From Rhodobacterales bacterium (GTDB lineage Bacteria > Pseudomonadota > Alphaproteobacteria > Rhodobacterales > Rhodobacteraceae): DNA of 17,365 nucleotides. Under the pieces are notes generated by a model. It saw only the letters and a list, made by a program, of their open reading frames with translations, did not search any database and had not been told where the DNA came from. Positions 1-7,971 of this stretch are shown here, one piece after another. The DNA is taken from the NCBI GenBank assembly GCA_009992615.1, contig JAACVA010000012.1, positions 1-17,365 on the forward strand, given 5' to 3'. A program made the translations under genes and the position numbers. Each line of letters opens with the position of its first letter. Position 1 is the first letter of the stretch.

Positions 1-4
1 CGGC

Positions 5-385
5 ATGAGACATCTGTTGCTTCTTCTGCTGGTCGCTGCCTGTGCGCCAAGGATAACCGTTTCGGAATATGTGAGTTCTGACGCGGTGTATGTTCTGGAT
101 CGTCTGGGCGGTGCGGCCTTTCCGGCGCGTGCGACGATCACCTTCCCTGGGGCCGGCAAGGTGTTGGGCGAGGCGCCCTGCAACCGCTGGTCGGCACCGC
201 AGGCCCTGGAATATCCACTGGTGAAGATCGGCCCGATCCTGAGCACGAAGCGCGCCTGCGATGCACAGGTGCAGGAAACCGCATATTTTGCAGCGCTTGC
301 GAAGATGAAGCGGGTCGAGGCGACAGGCTCGGTCGTGATCCTGAGTGACAATGCCGGAACCGAGATGGTGTTTCGCGCTGAATGA
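5..385 (+). CDS. META-domain (HslJ-like) lipoprotein
   Basis: A 126-residue protein with a lipoprotein signal. A short charged start (MRH) is followed by a leucine run and the lipobox V-A-A-C, so Cys13 is the predicted lipidated residue after cleavage by signal peptidase II. The body fits the META/HslJ fold: the block around Cys59 (PCNRWS) corresponds to the family's GCN motif, and the block STKRAC ending at Cys85 corresponds to its TxMAC motif. This pair of cysteines is typical of the family. META proteins are small envelope proteins whose biochemical role is poorly defined; some are linked to novobiocin resistance or secretion of virulence factors. The start lies 5 bases from the window edge, so its ribosome-binding site and operon partners cannot be seen. 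The gene converges on recO with a gap of 20 bases and no obvious T-tailed terminator. Lipoprotein call strong, META assignment good. Confidence 0.8.
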   Translation: MRHLLLLLLVAACAPRITVSEYVSSDAVYVLDRLGGAAFPARATITFPGAGKVLGEAPCNRWSAPQALEYPLVKIGPILSTKRACDAQVQETAYFAALAKMKRVEATGSVVILSDNAGTEMVFRAE

Positions 386-405
386 TACTCTGCCCGCGTC
401 CGTGA

Positions 406-1131
406 TCAGAAATGCCGCGCGAACAGGTCCAACAGGCGTTGCCGTGCAGCAGGCAGCAGACGGTTGCCCAGGGACGGCGCCAGATGGCGGTGCAGAAAAT
501 GCCCCGTGGTTTGCAACCCCTGTTGCAATTCGCTGGCCGAGGCGGTGCCCTGACCCAGCAGACACAGCGGCAGAGGCAACAGTTTTTCGGCCCAGTCCCC
601 GGCCCCCTGTCGGCTGACTGCGCGGCCTGTGCGGGGCGAGACATAGGTCAAATCCTCAAAACTGCCGGTGACCGCGCAGGCCGTCAGATCGAGAGCAAAT
701 CCGGTTTCGGCAAGCAGCGCCAGTTCCCAGTGCAGATAAGACAGAGGCCAGGCGTCATTTTCACCAAGGCTGTCAAGCAGCGCGATGGAATGGGCGTAAA
801 GTGCCGGATGGGGTTCACGCTCGGGCAGGCAAAAGGCGAGCAGCGCGGTGATGGCGTTCAGCCCGGCCAAGGGAAGGCGTTCAGCCATCAGACCGGCGCG
901 GCTGACCAGGGGTTCGACAGTAAAGGCGCCCAGATGATCCTCAAGCCGGGCGCGCCAGGTCAGGTCAAGCTGGGCCCCCGGTTGCAGGATCGGTGACATC
1001 TTGCGCCCTGCCCCGCCGCGCACCACCCCGGCATGGCGGCCATGGGCGGCGGTGAACACCTCGATGATCGCGGCGTTTTCACCGTGGCGGCGCACAGACA
1101 GCACGACCCCCTGATCGCGCCAGTCGATCAT
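406..1131 (-). CDS. recO: DNA repair protein RecO
   Basis: A 241-residue RecO, the mediator that works with RecR to load RecA on SSB-coated single-stranded DNA in the RecF pathway of recombination repair. The N-terminal OB-fold (about residues 1-80) shows the usual opening [18 protein letters not shown], followed by [16 protein letters not shown]. The helical C-terminal part is less conserved and carries no four-cysteine zinc cluster, as in many proteobacterial RecO proteins. The start codon ATG overlaps the DUF1491 stop as ATGA, so translation is probably coupled. It is the last gene of the lepB-rnc-era-DUF1491-recO group. The rnc-era-recO linkage is widely conserved in proteobacteria, which supports the assignment. 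Confidence 0.93.
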   Translation of the reverse strand: MIDWRDQGVVLSVRRHGENAAIIEVFTAAHGRHAGVVRGGAGRKMSPILQPGAQLDLTWRARLEDHLGAFTVEPLVSRAGLMAERLPLAGLNAITALLAFCLPEREPHPALYAHSIALLDSLGENDAWPLSYLHWELALLAETGFALDLTACAVTGSFEDLTYVSPRTGRAVSRQGAGDWAEKLLPLPLCLLGQGTASASELQQGLQTTGHFLHRHLAPSLGNRLLPAARQRLLDLFARHF

Positions 1132-1463
1132 TCGTCAAGGCCCGGCTCATCCAACAGATGGCGCCCGGCGCGATCTTCAACCTCGACCACCCAGAGGTCG
1201 GCGTCAAAGCCACGCTGCCGCGCAATGCTGACGTCCACCGCGCCCTCTGGCCCTTCGGCCAGAACCACCCAGGCGCGGCTGTCGGTCCTCATGTCGAACT
1301 GGCGCTGGTATGCTTTCGCCTGCCCGTCCAGCGTGTTCAGCTTGACCAGAACGGCGCCCGCCGTGTCATCGCCATGCGCGACCACAAAGGCCGGAATGTC
1401 GGACAGGCGCAGCCGCGCCAGATAGGCATCGACCCAGAACCGCGATGTCAGGCGCGGGGTCAA
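1128..1463 (-). CDS. DUF1491 family protein
   Basis: A 111-residue protein of unknown function that I recognise as DUF1491, a family largely confined to alphaproteobacteria. The conserved opening is [20 protein letters not shown], followed by alternating beta strands ([24 protein letters not shown]) and a C-terminal half with [20 protein letters not shown]. It has no signal peptide or membrane segment, so it is probably cytosolic. The start is TTG, overlapping the era stop in the tetranucleotide TTGA. No ATG occurs in this frame near the N terminus, and family members begin at this point, so TTG is well supported. The stop overlaps the recO ATG. Position between era and recO suggests a link to ribosome assembly or repair, but this is inference from context only. 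Confidence 0.85.
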   Translation of the reverse strand: MTPRLTSRFWVDAYLARLRLSDIPAFVVAHGDDTAGAVLVKLNTLDGQAKAYQRQFDMRTDSRAWVVLAEGPEGAVDVSIARQRGFDADLWVVEVEDRAGRHLLDEPGLDE

Positions 1464-2368
1464 TCGCCGTCCTTGAAGTCCAGCCCGATCTCGGAATAGC
1501 GGGCCGCCTCGTCCAACCAGCCGGGGCGCACCTTGACCTGAAGGAACAGATGCACCTTGCGGCCCAGAAACGTCTCAAGCTCGGCACGGGCAGCCTGCGA
1601 CACGACCTTGATCGTTTCGCCTCCCTTGCCCAGGATGATGCCTTTGTGCCCGTCGCGCTGGACATAGATCAGCTGACCGATACGGACGCTGCTGTCCTTC
1701 TTTTCTTCCCAGCTTTCGGTTTCCACCGTCAACTCGTAAGGCAATTCCTGGTGCAACCGCAGGGTCAGCTTTTCGCGGGTCATCTCGGCGGCGATCATCC
1801 GCATCGGCAGATCAGCGATCTGATCCGCAGGGTAAAGCCACGGCCCAACCGGCAATTCGCCCGCCAGCCATTTCCGAAGATCTTCGACGCCATAGCCCTT
1901 TTCGGCGGAAATCATGAAGGTTTCCGCGAAATCAAACGCTTCGTTCATGCGTTTGGTCAGCGCCAGAAGCACCGGTGCCTCGATCCGGTCGATCTTGTTG
2001 ATCGCCAGAACCACGGGCCGCCCGGCTGTGTGTTCCGCCAAGCTGTCAAGGATCGCCTGCACTCCCTCGGTCAGCCCGCGATGCGCCTCGATCATCAGCA
2101 CCACGATGTCGGCATCGCCCGCCCCGCCCCAGGCCGCCTTGACCATCGCCCGGTCCAGCCGGCGCCGCGGCTTGAACAGGCCAGGCGTGTCCACGAACAC
2201 GATCTGCGCTGTGCCTTCGAGGGCCACGCCACGGATCCGGGCACGGGTTGTCTGCACCTTGTGGGTGACGATCGAAATCTTTGCCCCCACCATCCGGTTC
2301 AACAGTGTGGATTTGCCGGCGTTCGGCTCGCCGATCAGGGCCACGAAACCTGCGCGTGTGTCGGTCAT
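1460..2368 (-). CDS. era: GTPase Era
   Basis: A 302-residue Era, an essential GTPase that binds the 3' end of 16S rRNA during 30S subunit assembly. The GTPase domain shows G1 GEPNAGKS (13-20), G3 DTPG (60-63), G4 NKID (124-127) and G5 SAEKG (154-158). The switch region reads QTTRARIRG. The C-terminal KH RNA-binding domain has the GKGG loop at 247-250 ([13 protein letters not shown]). The chosen ATG at 2368 gives the family-standard N terminus [16 protein letters not shown] and overlaps the rnc stop as ATGA. The open frame extends 63 codons further upstream, but that part lies inside rnc and looks like arginine/proline-rich shadow sequence. Era and RNase III act in the same rRNA maturation process, which fits the coupled genes. 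Confidence 0.97.
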   Translation of the reverse strand: MTDTRAGFVALIGEPNAGKSTLLNRMVGAKISIVTHKVQTTRARIRGVALEGTAQIVFVDTPGLFKPRRRLDRAMVKAAWGGAGDADIVVLMIEAHRGLTEGVQAILDSLAEHTAGRPVVLAINKIDRIEAPVLLALTKRMNEAFDFAETFMISAEKGYGVEDLRKWLAGELPVGPWLYPADQIADLPMRMIAAEMTREKLTLRLHQELPYELTVETESWEEKKDSSVRIGQLIYVQRDGHKGIILGKGGETIKVVSQAARAELETFLGRKVHLFLQVKVRPGWLDEAARYSEIGLDFKDGD

Positions 2369-3048
2369 GTCTGCTCCATCCGCGCCAGAAGGGCGCTGGC
2401 GGCCGCTTGTTCGGCTGCGCGTTTGCTGGTCGCGGTGGCGGTTTCCGCCTCGCCAGACGACAACCGCGCCTCGATGGTGAACACGGGGGCGTGGTCGGGG
2501 CCTTCGCGGCCCAGTTCGGTGTAGGCGGGCGGCGGCAGTTTGCGCGCCTGTGCCCATTCCTGAAGGCTGGTCTTGGGATCGCGCGCGTCGCTCTCGACCG
2601 TGGCGATGCGGGTCGCCCAGTGTTGCAGGATGACGTCGCGCGCCGCGGAAAACCCACCGTCCAGGTAAACGGCGGCAATCACCGCCTCCATTCCGTCGCC
2701 CAGCAGCGCCTCTTTGCGACGCCCCCCCGACAACATTTCCGACCGCCCCAGCTTCAGCACCGCGCCCAGATCCATGTCACGCGCCACGTCGGCACAGGTT
2801 TCCTTGCGGACCAAGGCATTGAAACGCGGCGCCAGCTGTCCTTCGGCGGCCGCGGTGTCGGCGCGCAACAGCGCTTCTGCCATCACCAGACCAAGAACCC
2901 GGTCGCCCAGAAACTCCAGCCGCTGATTGTCAGGCCGCGTGGCTGACGAGATCGACGCATGGGTGACCGCGCGCACCAACAGATCGGGGGTGGCAAAATT
3001 ATGCCCCAGACGCCCGCAAAAGGCCAGCAAATCCGCCGACAGCCTCAA
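2365..3048 (-). CDS. rnc: Ribonuclease III
   Basis: A 227-residue RNase III that cleaves double-stranded RNA, processing the rRNA precursor and regulating selected mRNAs. The catalytic domain carries the signature QRLEFLGDR (42-50). The expected acidic metal ligands are E45, D49, D118 and E121 (in LLGDGMEAV). The double-stranded RNA-binding domain begins about residue 158 with [11 protein letters not shown] and ends near [14 protein letters not shown]. The start codon is TTG inside the tetranucleotide TTGA shared with the lepB stop. No in-frame ATG lies before residue 56, and that would remove the catalytic signature, so TTG is required for a working enzyme. The stop overlaps the era start. 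Low initiation from TTG, dependent on lepB translation, may hold RNase III levels down; that is inference. Confidence 0.96.
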   Translation of the reverse strand: MRLSADLLAFCGRLGHNFATPDLLVRAVTHASISSATRPDNQRLEFLGDRVLGLVMAEALLRADTAAAEGQLAPRFNALVRKETCADVARDMDLGAVLKLGRSEMLSGGRRKEALLGDGMEAVIAAVYLDGGFSAARDVILQHWATRIATVESDARDPKTSLQEWAQARKLPPPAYTELGREGPDHAPVFTIEARLSSGEAETATATSKRAAEQAAASALLARMEQT

Positions 3049-3821
3049 TCGATCGCCTCAAAAAAACGATCGCTCCGCCAGGTCCAGAAGAACAGCATGG
3101 ATTTTCCCGCCGAGGAAAAGATCACCCGGTCGGCCCGCCCGATAAGGTTTTCGTATGGCACAAATCCCACGCCCATGGCGTTCTGGCTGACCCGACTGTC
3201 GGTCGAATTGTCGCGGTTGTCGCCCATGAAGAAATAGTGTCCCGCCGGAACCGTGTAGACCGGCGTGTCATCCAGACGCGACTGGCGGATGTTCAGGATG
3301 TGATGCGACGGTCCATCCGGCAACTGCTCCATAAACCGTGACTTTTCGCAGATGCCCCCCAGGCCCACGCCGGCATTCTCACACTGGGGCAGGTTGCCCA
3401 CCGGTCCCTGCTGTTCGAACACCTCTTCAAAAGTGCCCGCCGGTGTCTGCACCGCCTCGCGGCCGTTGATAAACAGCACGCCGCCGGTCACCTGCACGGT
3501 ATCGCCCGGTGTGCCGATCAGCCGCTTGATGAAATCGCTGCCGGTGACCGGGTGACGAAACACCACGACATCCCCGCGCTCGGGCTCTTTGCCAAAGATA
3601 CGGCCCGAAACCGGGCAAATCGCAAAAGGACAGGAATAGCGGGAATAGCCATAGGCCATCTTGTTGACGAACAGGAAATCACCAACCAGCAGCGTATCCT
3701 TCATGCTGCCCGACGGGATCCAGAAAGGCTGAAAAAACAGGGTGCGAAAGACCCCGGCGATCAACAGCGCATAGACCACCGTCTTCACGGTTTCCATGAT
3801 GCCTTCTTTTTTGTCTGCCAT
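3045..3821 (-). CDS. lepB: Signal peptidase I
   Basis: A 258-residue inner-membrane serine protease that removes signal peptides from exported proteins. One N-terminal membrane segment (about 11-30) is followed by box B PSGSM, giving catalytic Ser39. Box [12 protein letters not shown] gives the general base Lys99. Box E is [11 protein letters not shown] at 200-210. The extra-cytoplasmic domain contains four cysteines, Cys64 and Cys69 (YSCPFAICP) and Cys147 and Cys158, which could form two disulfides. The start ATG at 3821 is preceded by a GGA-containing weak Shine-Dalgarno sequence. A second ATG at residue 9 has a better GAAGG, but the first start gives the N terminus usual for the group. It is the first gene after the acpS gap, overlaps rnc by 4 bases and probably has its own promoter. 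Confidence 0.96.
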   Translation of the reverse strand: MADKKEGIMETVKTVVYALLIAGVFRTLFFQPFWIPSGSMKDTLLVGDFLFVNKMAYGYSRYSCPFAICPVSGRIFGKEPERGDVVVFRHPVTGSDFIKRLIGTPGDTVQVTGGVLFINGREAVQTPAGTFEEVFEQQGPVGNLPQCENAGVGLGGICEKSRFMEQLPDGPSHHILNIRQSRLDDTPVYTVPAGHYFFMGDNRDNSTDSRVSQNAMGVGFVPYENLIGRADRVIFSSAGKSMLFFWTWRSDRFFEAID

Positions 3822-3959
3822 TGCCTGTCCGCCTGTTTCCTGCTGCCCGCGCTACATGAGCGGGCTGGACCGGGGAGTCAAGATTGCGCGCCAGCCAAGT
3901 CTGCGCCTCTCTCACCCCTGCCGATCTTTGGTTTCACAAATATCCCGGAGTGAACCGCG
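3822..3959 (-). promoter_or_regulatory. acpS-lepB gap with candidate promoter and inverted repeat
   Basis: This 138-base gap is the largest break in the minus-strand block. Read on the minus strand it contains a TTGACT element (3876-3881) with a poor -10 candidate CATGTA 17 bases further on (3853-3858). A perfect 6-bp inverted repeat GCCCGC/GCGGGC (3845-3850 and 3860-3865) brackets the -10 candidate. Neither strand has a T-tract after the repeat, so a classical terminator is unlikely and an operator or leader hairpin is possible. The part next to acpS (3926-3950) has a short motif described under findings. The promoter call rests only on the -35 match and the need for lepB expression. Confidence 0.35.
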
Positions 3960-4358
3960 TCAGTCGGGACGCGCCTCGATCACCACAAAGGCCTGGGCCC
4001 ATGGCCGATCGTCCGTCAGCGTGACATGGATCACCGCCATGTGGCCCTGCGGCGTCATCGCAGCCAGGCGTTCAGCCGCCCAGCCGGTCAGCGCCATCAC
4101 CGGCTGGCCGCTGTGCAGATTCGTCACGGCCATGTCGCGCCACGCGATCCCCATGCGCAGACCAGTGCCCAGCGCCTTGGAACAGGCCTCTTTCGCAGCC
4201 CAGCGTTTGGCAAGGGTCGCGGCCTCGTCAGGGCGGCGGGCCGCCTTGCGCTGTTCCACATCGGTGAAGACCCGGTTGCGAAACCGATCCCCGTGGCGCG
4301 CCAGAACGGCGGCAATCCGGTCGATATTGGCGAGGTCGGTTCCGATACCCAGGATCAT
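3960..4358 (-). CDS. acpS: Holo-[acyl-carrier-protein] synthase
   Basis: A 132-residue AcpS that transfers 4'-phosphopantetheine from CoA to the serine of apo-acyl carrier protein, activating fatty-acid synthesis. The N-terminal motif MILGIGTDL supplies Mg-binding Asp8. The second motif [16 protein letters not shown] supplies Glu57 and the helix lysines that contact CoA. Length matches the family (about 120-135). The open frame continues 27 codons upstream into pdxJ, but the ATG at 4358 gives the canonical start. It sits 7 bases after the pdxJ stop, with GAGG overlapping that stop as ribosome-binding site. The pdxJ-acpS pair is a classical conserved linkage in proteobacteria. Confidence 0.96.
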   Translation of the reverse strand: MILGIGTDLANIDRIAAVLARHGDRFRNRVFTDVEQRKAARRPDEAATLAKRWAAKEACSKALGTGLRMGIAWRDMAVTNLHSGQPVMALTGWAAERLAAMTPQGHMAVIHVTLTDDRPWAQAFVVIEARPD

Positions 4359-4365
4359 CGCAGCC

Positions 4366-5118
4366 TCATGCCCGCGCGGCATCCATCCGGCGGCGCATCT
4401 CGGCCATGGCAGCGGGCAGGCCGGTGAACACCGCTTCACCGATCAGGAAATGCCCGATGTTCAGTTCGCGCACCTCGGGAAAGGCCGCCACCGGCCCCAC
4501 GCTGCCATAGGTCAGCCCGTGGCCCACATGCACCTCAAGCCCCAGAGCATGGGCAAAGGCGGCCATGTCGCGCAGGCGGACCAGTTCTGCGTCGCGCGCA
4601 TCCTGTTGACCGGCGTCGTGGAAATCGCAATAGGCGCCCGAATGCAGTTCGACAACCGCCGCACCCACGGCGTACGACGCTTCGATCTGGGCCCGGTCAG
4701 GGGCCACGAACAGCGACACACGACAGCCGGCGTCCTTCAGCGGTGCGATGAAATCGCGCAGGTGGTGTTGGTCTGCGGCCACCTCAAGTCCACCTTCCGT
4801 GGTCCGCTCCTCACGCTTTTCGGGTACGATGCAAACGGCATGGGGGCGGTGCCGCAGGGCAATCGCCTGCATCTCGTCGGTGGCGGCCATTTCAAGGTTC
4901 AGCGGGATCGTCAGCGCATCGACCAGCGCGTCGATGTCGGCGTCACGGATGTGGCGGCGATCTTCGCGCAGGTGGGCGGTGATGCCATCGGCCCCCGCCG
5001 CCTGTGCCAGCAGCGCGGCGCGCAACGGGTCCGGCGCGACGCCGCCGCGGGCATTGCGCAGGGTCGCCACGTGATCAATGTTGACGCCCAGACGCAGGCG
5101 GGGGGTAAGGTGGCTCAT
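4366..5118 (-). CDS. pdxJ: Pyridoxine 5'-phosphate synthase
   Basis: A 250-residue PdxJ that condenses 1-deoxy-D-xylulose 5-phosphate with 3-amino-2-oxopropyl phosphate to make pyridoxine 5'-phosphate in the DXP-dependent vitamin B6 pathway. Family landmarks in order are the phosphate and substrate motif [13 protein letters not shown] (13-25), HLREDRRHI (49-57), the glutamate in LNLEMAAT (E76), [21 protein letters not shown] and ELNIGH near the C terminus. The TIM-barrel length is normal. AAAGGA lies about 10 bases upstream of the ATG. The gene is 19 bases downstream of the DUF2062 gene and 7 bases upstream of acpS, in one probable transcript. Confidence 0.97.
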   Translation of the reverse strand: MSHLTPRLRLGVNIDHVATLRNARGGVAPDPLRAALLAQAAGADGITAHLREDRRHIRDADIDALVDALTIPLNLEMAATDEMQAIALRHRPHAVCIVPEKREERTTEGGLEVAADQHHLRDFIAPLKDAGCRVSLFVAPDRAQIEASYAVGAAVVELHSGAYCDFHDAGQQDARDAELVRLRDMAAFAHALGLEVHVGHGLTYGSVGPVAAFPEVRELNIGHFLIGEAVFTGLPAAMAEMRRRMDAARA

Positions 5119-5137
5119 GGCGGGCGGTATCCTTTTG

Positions 5138-5800
5138 TCAGCGGGCGCCGGTCTTGCCGGTCTGGATATTGGCCGCGTCGATTATTGCGCGGCGTTTGGC
5201 GAATTTCTTCTTCAACCGCTTGATGCGGGCCTTCTGATAGGCCGTGATCAGCGGCCGGGATGCAAAATAAGCGACAAAACCGGCCAGTATGCCCGGCGCG
5301 ATCCCGCCCACCAGATAGGGCAGAAAGACGTGATCGAAGAATTCGCTCAGTTTGTGCCAAAGCACCGGGTCGGACGTGAACATGGCCCGGAGGTTGTTCC
5401 AAATCTCCAGCGACGCGTAGGAAAACGCCGACACCACCGACGGGTGCGACACTTCGGGCCCCGCGACGCCCAACATCCAGCTGCCCAGCTTCACCGACAG
5501 CGTGGCGATGATCGGAAAGGTGATCGGATTGCCCACAAAGGTGCCCAGCACCGCCGCCAGGATATTGCCGCGCAACATCCACGCAATCAGGGCAGCCGCC
5601 ACGAAATGAAAACCGAACAACGGCGTGAAGCTGACAAAAACCCCGGCCGCGATGCCGCGGCTGATCTTGTGGGCCGGATCGGGCAAACGGCGCAGCCGGT
5701 GCACAATATATTGCGCCGCACGCCACCAGCCCCCCCGCGGATAGAAAAACTCCGCGATGGCCTGAAAATAGGAACGTTGCGTGCGTCGTTTGAACACCAC
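5138..5800 (-). CDS. DUF2062 domain membrane protein
   Basis: A 220-residue protein with the DUF2062 signature: SRGIAAGVFVSFTPLFGFH, then a hydrophobic segment, then AAVLGTFVGNPITFPIIA with its Gly-Asn-Pro turn. Three or four membrane segments can be seen (about 47-75, 80-110 and 160-180). The C terminus is a strongly basic cytoplasmic tail (KARIKRLKKKFAKRRA). Function is unknown; the family is common in proteobacterial envelopes. The start is one of two adjacent GTG codons (5800 or 5797), with AGAGGA about 11 bases upstream and no nearby ATG. It lies 21 bases behind rsh and 19 bases ahead of pdxJ, so it is probably cotranscribed with both. Confidence 0.85.
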   Translation of the reverse strand: MVFKRRTQRSYFQAIAEFFYPRGGWWRAAQYIVHRLRRLPDPAHKISRGIAAGVFVSFTPLFGFHFVAAALIAWMLRGNILAAVLGTFVGNPITFPIIATLSVKLGSWMLGVAGPEVSHPSVVSAFSYASLEIWNNLRAMFTSDPVLWHKLSEFFDHVFLPYLVGGIAPGILAGFVAYFASRPLITAYQKARIKRLKKKFAKRRAIIDAANIQTGKTGAR

Positions 5801-5821
5801 GGCGTGTCTGGTCCTCTTGCC

Positions 5822-7954
5822 TCAGGGTTTGCGTGTCAGATCGCGGTGACGGCGGATGGTGGCGACATCGCTGTCGGCTTCCAGCGCCAGACGCACGGCA
5901 TGCATCTGTTCTACATCCCTCAGATCTATATCAATAATGAGGCGATAAAAGTCCTGTTTTCTGTTGCTGAAGTGCAGATCCGAAATATTCGCCTTCTGTT
6001 CTCCGATCAAGGTGCATAATCGCCCCAGAACGCCGGCGTCGTTGCTGATGGTCATGTCGAAAGACACGGTGTGCACAGCGGCGTGGGGGCCGGAATGCCA
6101 CGTCAGATCAACCCAGCGGTCGGTTTCATCCTCAAGTTCGGCCAGGGCCGGACAGTCGATCTTGTGGATCACCACGCCTTTGCCGCGATAGGTGATGCCG
6201 ACGATCCGTTCACCCGGCACCGGCTGGCAACAATCGGCGCGGCGGAACGTCTGGTTGGCCGACAGGCCGACGATGGCGCGGCTGGGCTCGATCACCTCGC
6301 CGGGCTTGATGACCAATTCGGGGTACAGCACCTGAACCACCTTGCGCGCGTTCAACTCGGCCGAACCGAGCCGCGCCAGCAAGGTATCGCTGTCCTTCAG
6401 GCCCAGCCGGTGGGCGGCGGTGGTCAGCGCGCGGTCGCTCATCCGTTTGCCCACATGGTCAAACGCGACTCGGGCCAGTTCCAGCCCCAGCTTGATGAAT
6501 CGGGCGCGATCTTCTTCGCGCAGCGACCTGCGGATCGCGGTTTTTGCGCGTCCTGTCGCCACGATGTCGATCCAGGTGGATTGCGGCCGCTGGCCCTCGG
6601 CTGTCATGATTTCAACGGACTGGCCATTCTTCAGCCGGGTCCACAGCGGCACGCGGATCGCATCCACCTTGGCACCGACACAGGAATCGCCGATCCGGGT
6701 GTGGATTGCATAGGCGAAATCCAAAGGTGTCGCGCCGCGGGGCAGCTTCACCACCTCGCCCTTGGGGGTAAAACAGAATACCTGGTCCTGATACATCTCA
6801 AGTTTGACCGCTTCGAGAAAATCCTCGTGATCCTCGGAACTGTCCAGCCGTTCGGTCAGCGAGGCGATCCATTTCACCGGGTCCACGGCGAACGGGTTTT
6901 CCACCCGCACGCCATCCCGGTACGACCAATGGGCGGCCACGCCGGTTTCGGCCACCTCGTGCATCTGCCGTGTGCGGATCTGCACCTCGACGCGCTTGCC
7001 ATCGCGCCCGGATACGGTGGTGTGGATGCTGCGATAACCGTTTGATTTCGGCTGGCTGATGTAATCCTTGAACCGCCCCGGCACGGCGCGCCAGCGTTGG
7101 TGGATCAGGCCCAGGATGACATAGCATTCGATTTCAGAACTACAGATCACCCGAAACCCGTAGATGTCGGACAGGCGGGAAAAGGACAGCTCCTTTTCTT
7201 CCATCTTGCGCCAGATCGAGTAAGGCTTCTTGGCCCGGCCCAGCACCTGCGCCTCGATCTTGGCCTTGGCCAGCTCATGCTGGATGTCGCCGGTGATCTT
7301 GTGGATCACATCGCCGGTCTCGCGTTGCAGGGTGATGAAACGGCGGATGATGCTGGTGCGCCCTTCGGGATTCAGCACCTGAAACGCGAGGTCCTCAAGC
7401 TCGTCGCGCATCCATTGCATCCCCATGCGGCCGGCAAGGGCGGCGAAGATGTCCATGGTTTCGCGGGCCTTCTGGGCCTGTTTTTCGGGCCGCATGGATT
7501 TGATCGTGCGCATGTTGTGCAACCGGTCGGCCAGTTTCACCAGAATCACCCGCAGATCCTTGGACATGGCCATGAACAGCTTGCGGAAATTTTCCGCCTG
7601 TTTCGTCTCGGAACTGTTCAGTTGCAGATTGGTCAGCTTGGTGACGCCATCGACCAGTTCGGCGATGTCGGTGCCGAACTGGCGCTGCACCTCGGCAAAG
7701 GTCGATTTGGTGTCTTCGATGGTGTCATGCAGCAGGGCGGTTGCGATGGTGGCATCGTCCAGCCGCATCTCGGCCAGGATACAGGCCACGGCCACCGGAT
7801 GGCTAAAATAAGGTTCGCCCGAATGGCGAAACTGGCCTTCGTGCATCGCCCGGCCATAATCATAGGCCGCGGCGATGAGCTTGGCATCGGTCTTTGGGTT
7901 ATAGGCGCGGACCAGGCCGATCAGGTCTTGGGCTGTGGTCATCCGGTCCGCCAT
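5822..7954 (-). CDS. rsh: Bifunctional (p)ppGpp synthetase/hydrolase (RelA/SpoT)
   Basis: A 710-residue long RelA/SpoT homologue that makes and degrades the alarmone (p)ppGpp. The HD hydrolase domain has H52, H76-D77 (LLHDTIEDT), E80-D81 and D143 (ADRLHN), which argues that hydrolase is active. The synthetase domain has LSDIYGFRVI (D264), GRFKDYISQPKSNGY (293-307) and EVQIRTRQMHEVAE (323-336). The RFKD charge motif is the type found in bifunctional Rel/SpoT enzymes rather than synthetase-only RelA. TGS follows at about 391-450 (QVFCFTPKGEVVKLPRGATP), then the cysteine-containing zinc-finger region (CC at 575-576, C601) and a C-terminal ACT domain (631-710). Start is ATG at 7954 or the in-frame ATG four codons later; neither has a strong Shine-Dalgarno sequence. 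It lies 17 bases behind rpoZ, a conserved alphaproteobacterial pairing. Confidence 0.95.
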   Translation of the reverse strand: MADRMTTAQDLIGLVRAYNPKTDAKLIAAAYDYGRAMHEGQFRHSGEPYFSHPVAVACILAEMRLDDATIATALLHDTIEDTKSTFAEVQRQFGTDIAELVDGVTKLTNLQLNSSETKQAENFRKLFMAMSKDLRVILVKLADRLHNMRTIKSMRPEKQAQKARETMDIFAALAGRMGMQWMRDELEDLAFQVLNPEGRTSIIRRFITLQRETGDVIHKITGDIQHELAKAKIEAQVLGRAKKPYSIWRKMEEKELSFSRLSDIYGFRVICSSEIECYVILGLIHQRWRAVPGRFKDYISQPKSNGYRSIHTTVSGRDGKRVEVQIRTRQMHEVAETGVAAHWSYRDGVRVENPFAVDPVKWIASLTERLDSSEDHEDFLEAVKLEMYQDQVFCFTPKGEVVKLPRGATPLDFAYAIHTRIGDSCVGAKVDAIRVPLWTRLKNGQSVEIMTAEGQRPQSTWIDIVATGRAKTAIRRSLREEDRARFIKLGLELARVAFDHVGKRMSDRALTTAAHRLGLKDSDTLLARLGSAELNARKVVQVLYPELVIKPGEVIEPSRAIVGLSANQTFRRADCCQPVPGERIVGITYRGKGVVIHKIDCPALAELEDETDRWVDLTWHSGPHAAVHTVSFDMTISNDAGVLGRLCTLIGEQKANISDLHFSNRKQDFYRLIIDIDLRDVEQMHAVRLALEADSDVATIRRHRDLTRKP

Positions 7955-7971
7955 GTGCGCGCGTTGCGCGA

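Noticed and set aside
386..405. Bidirectional terminator between the META lipoprotein gene and recO
   Set aside because: The 20-base gap has no stem with a T-tract on either strand.
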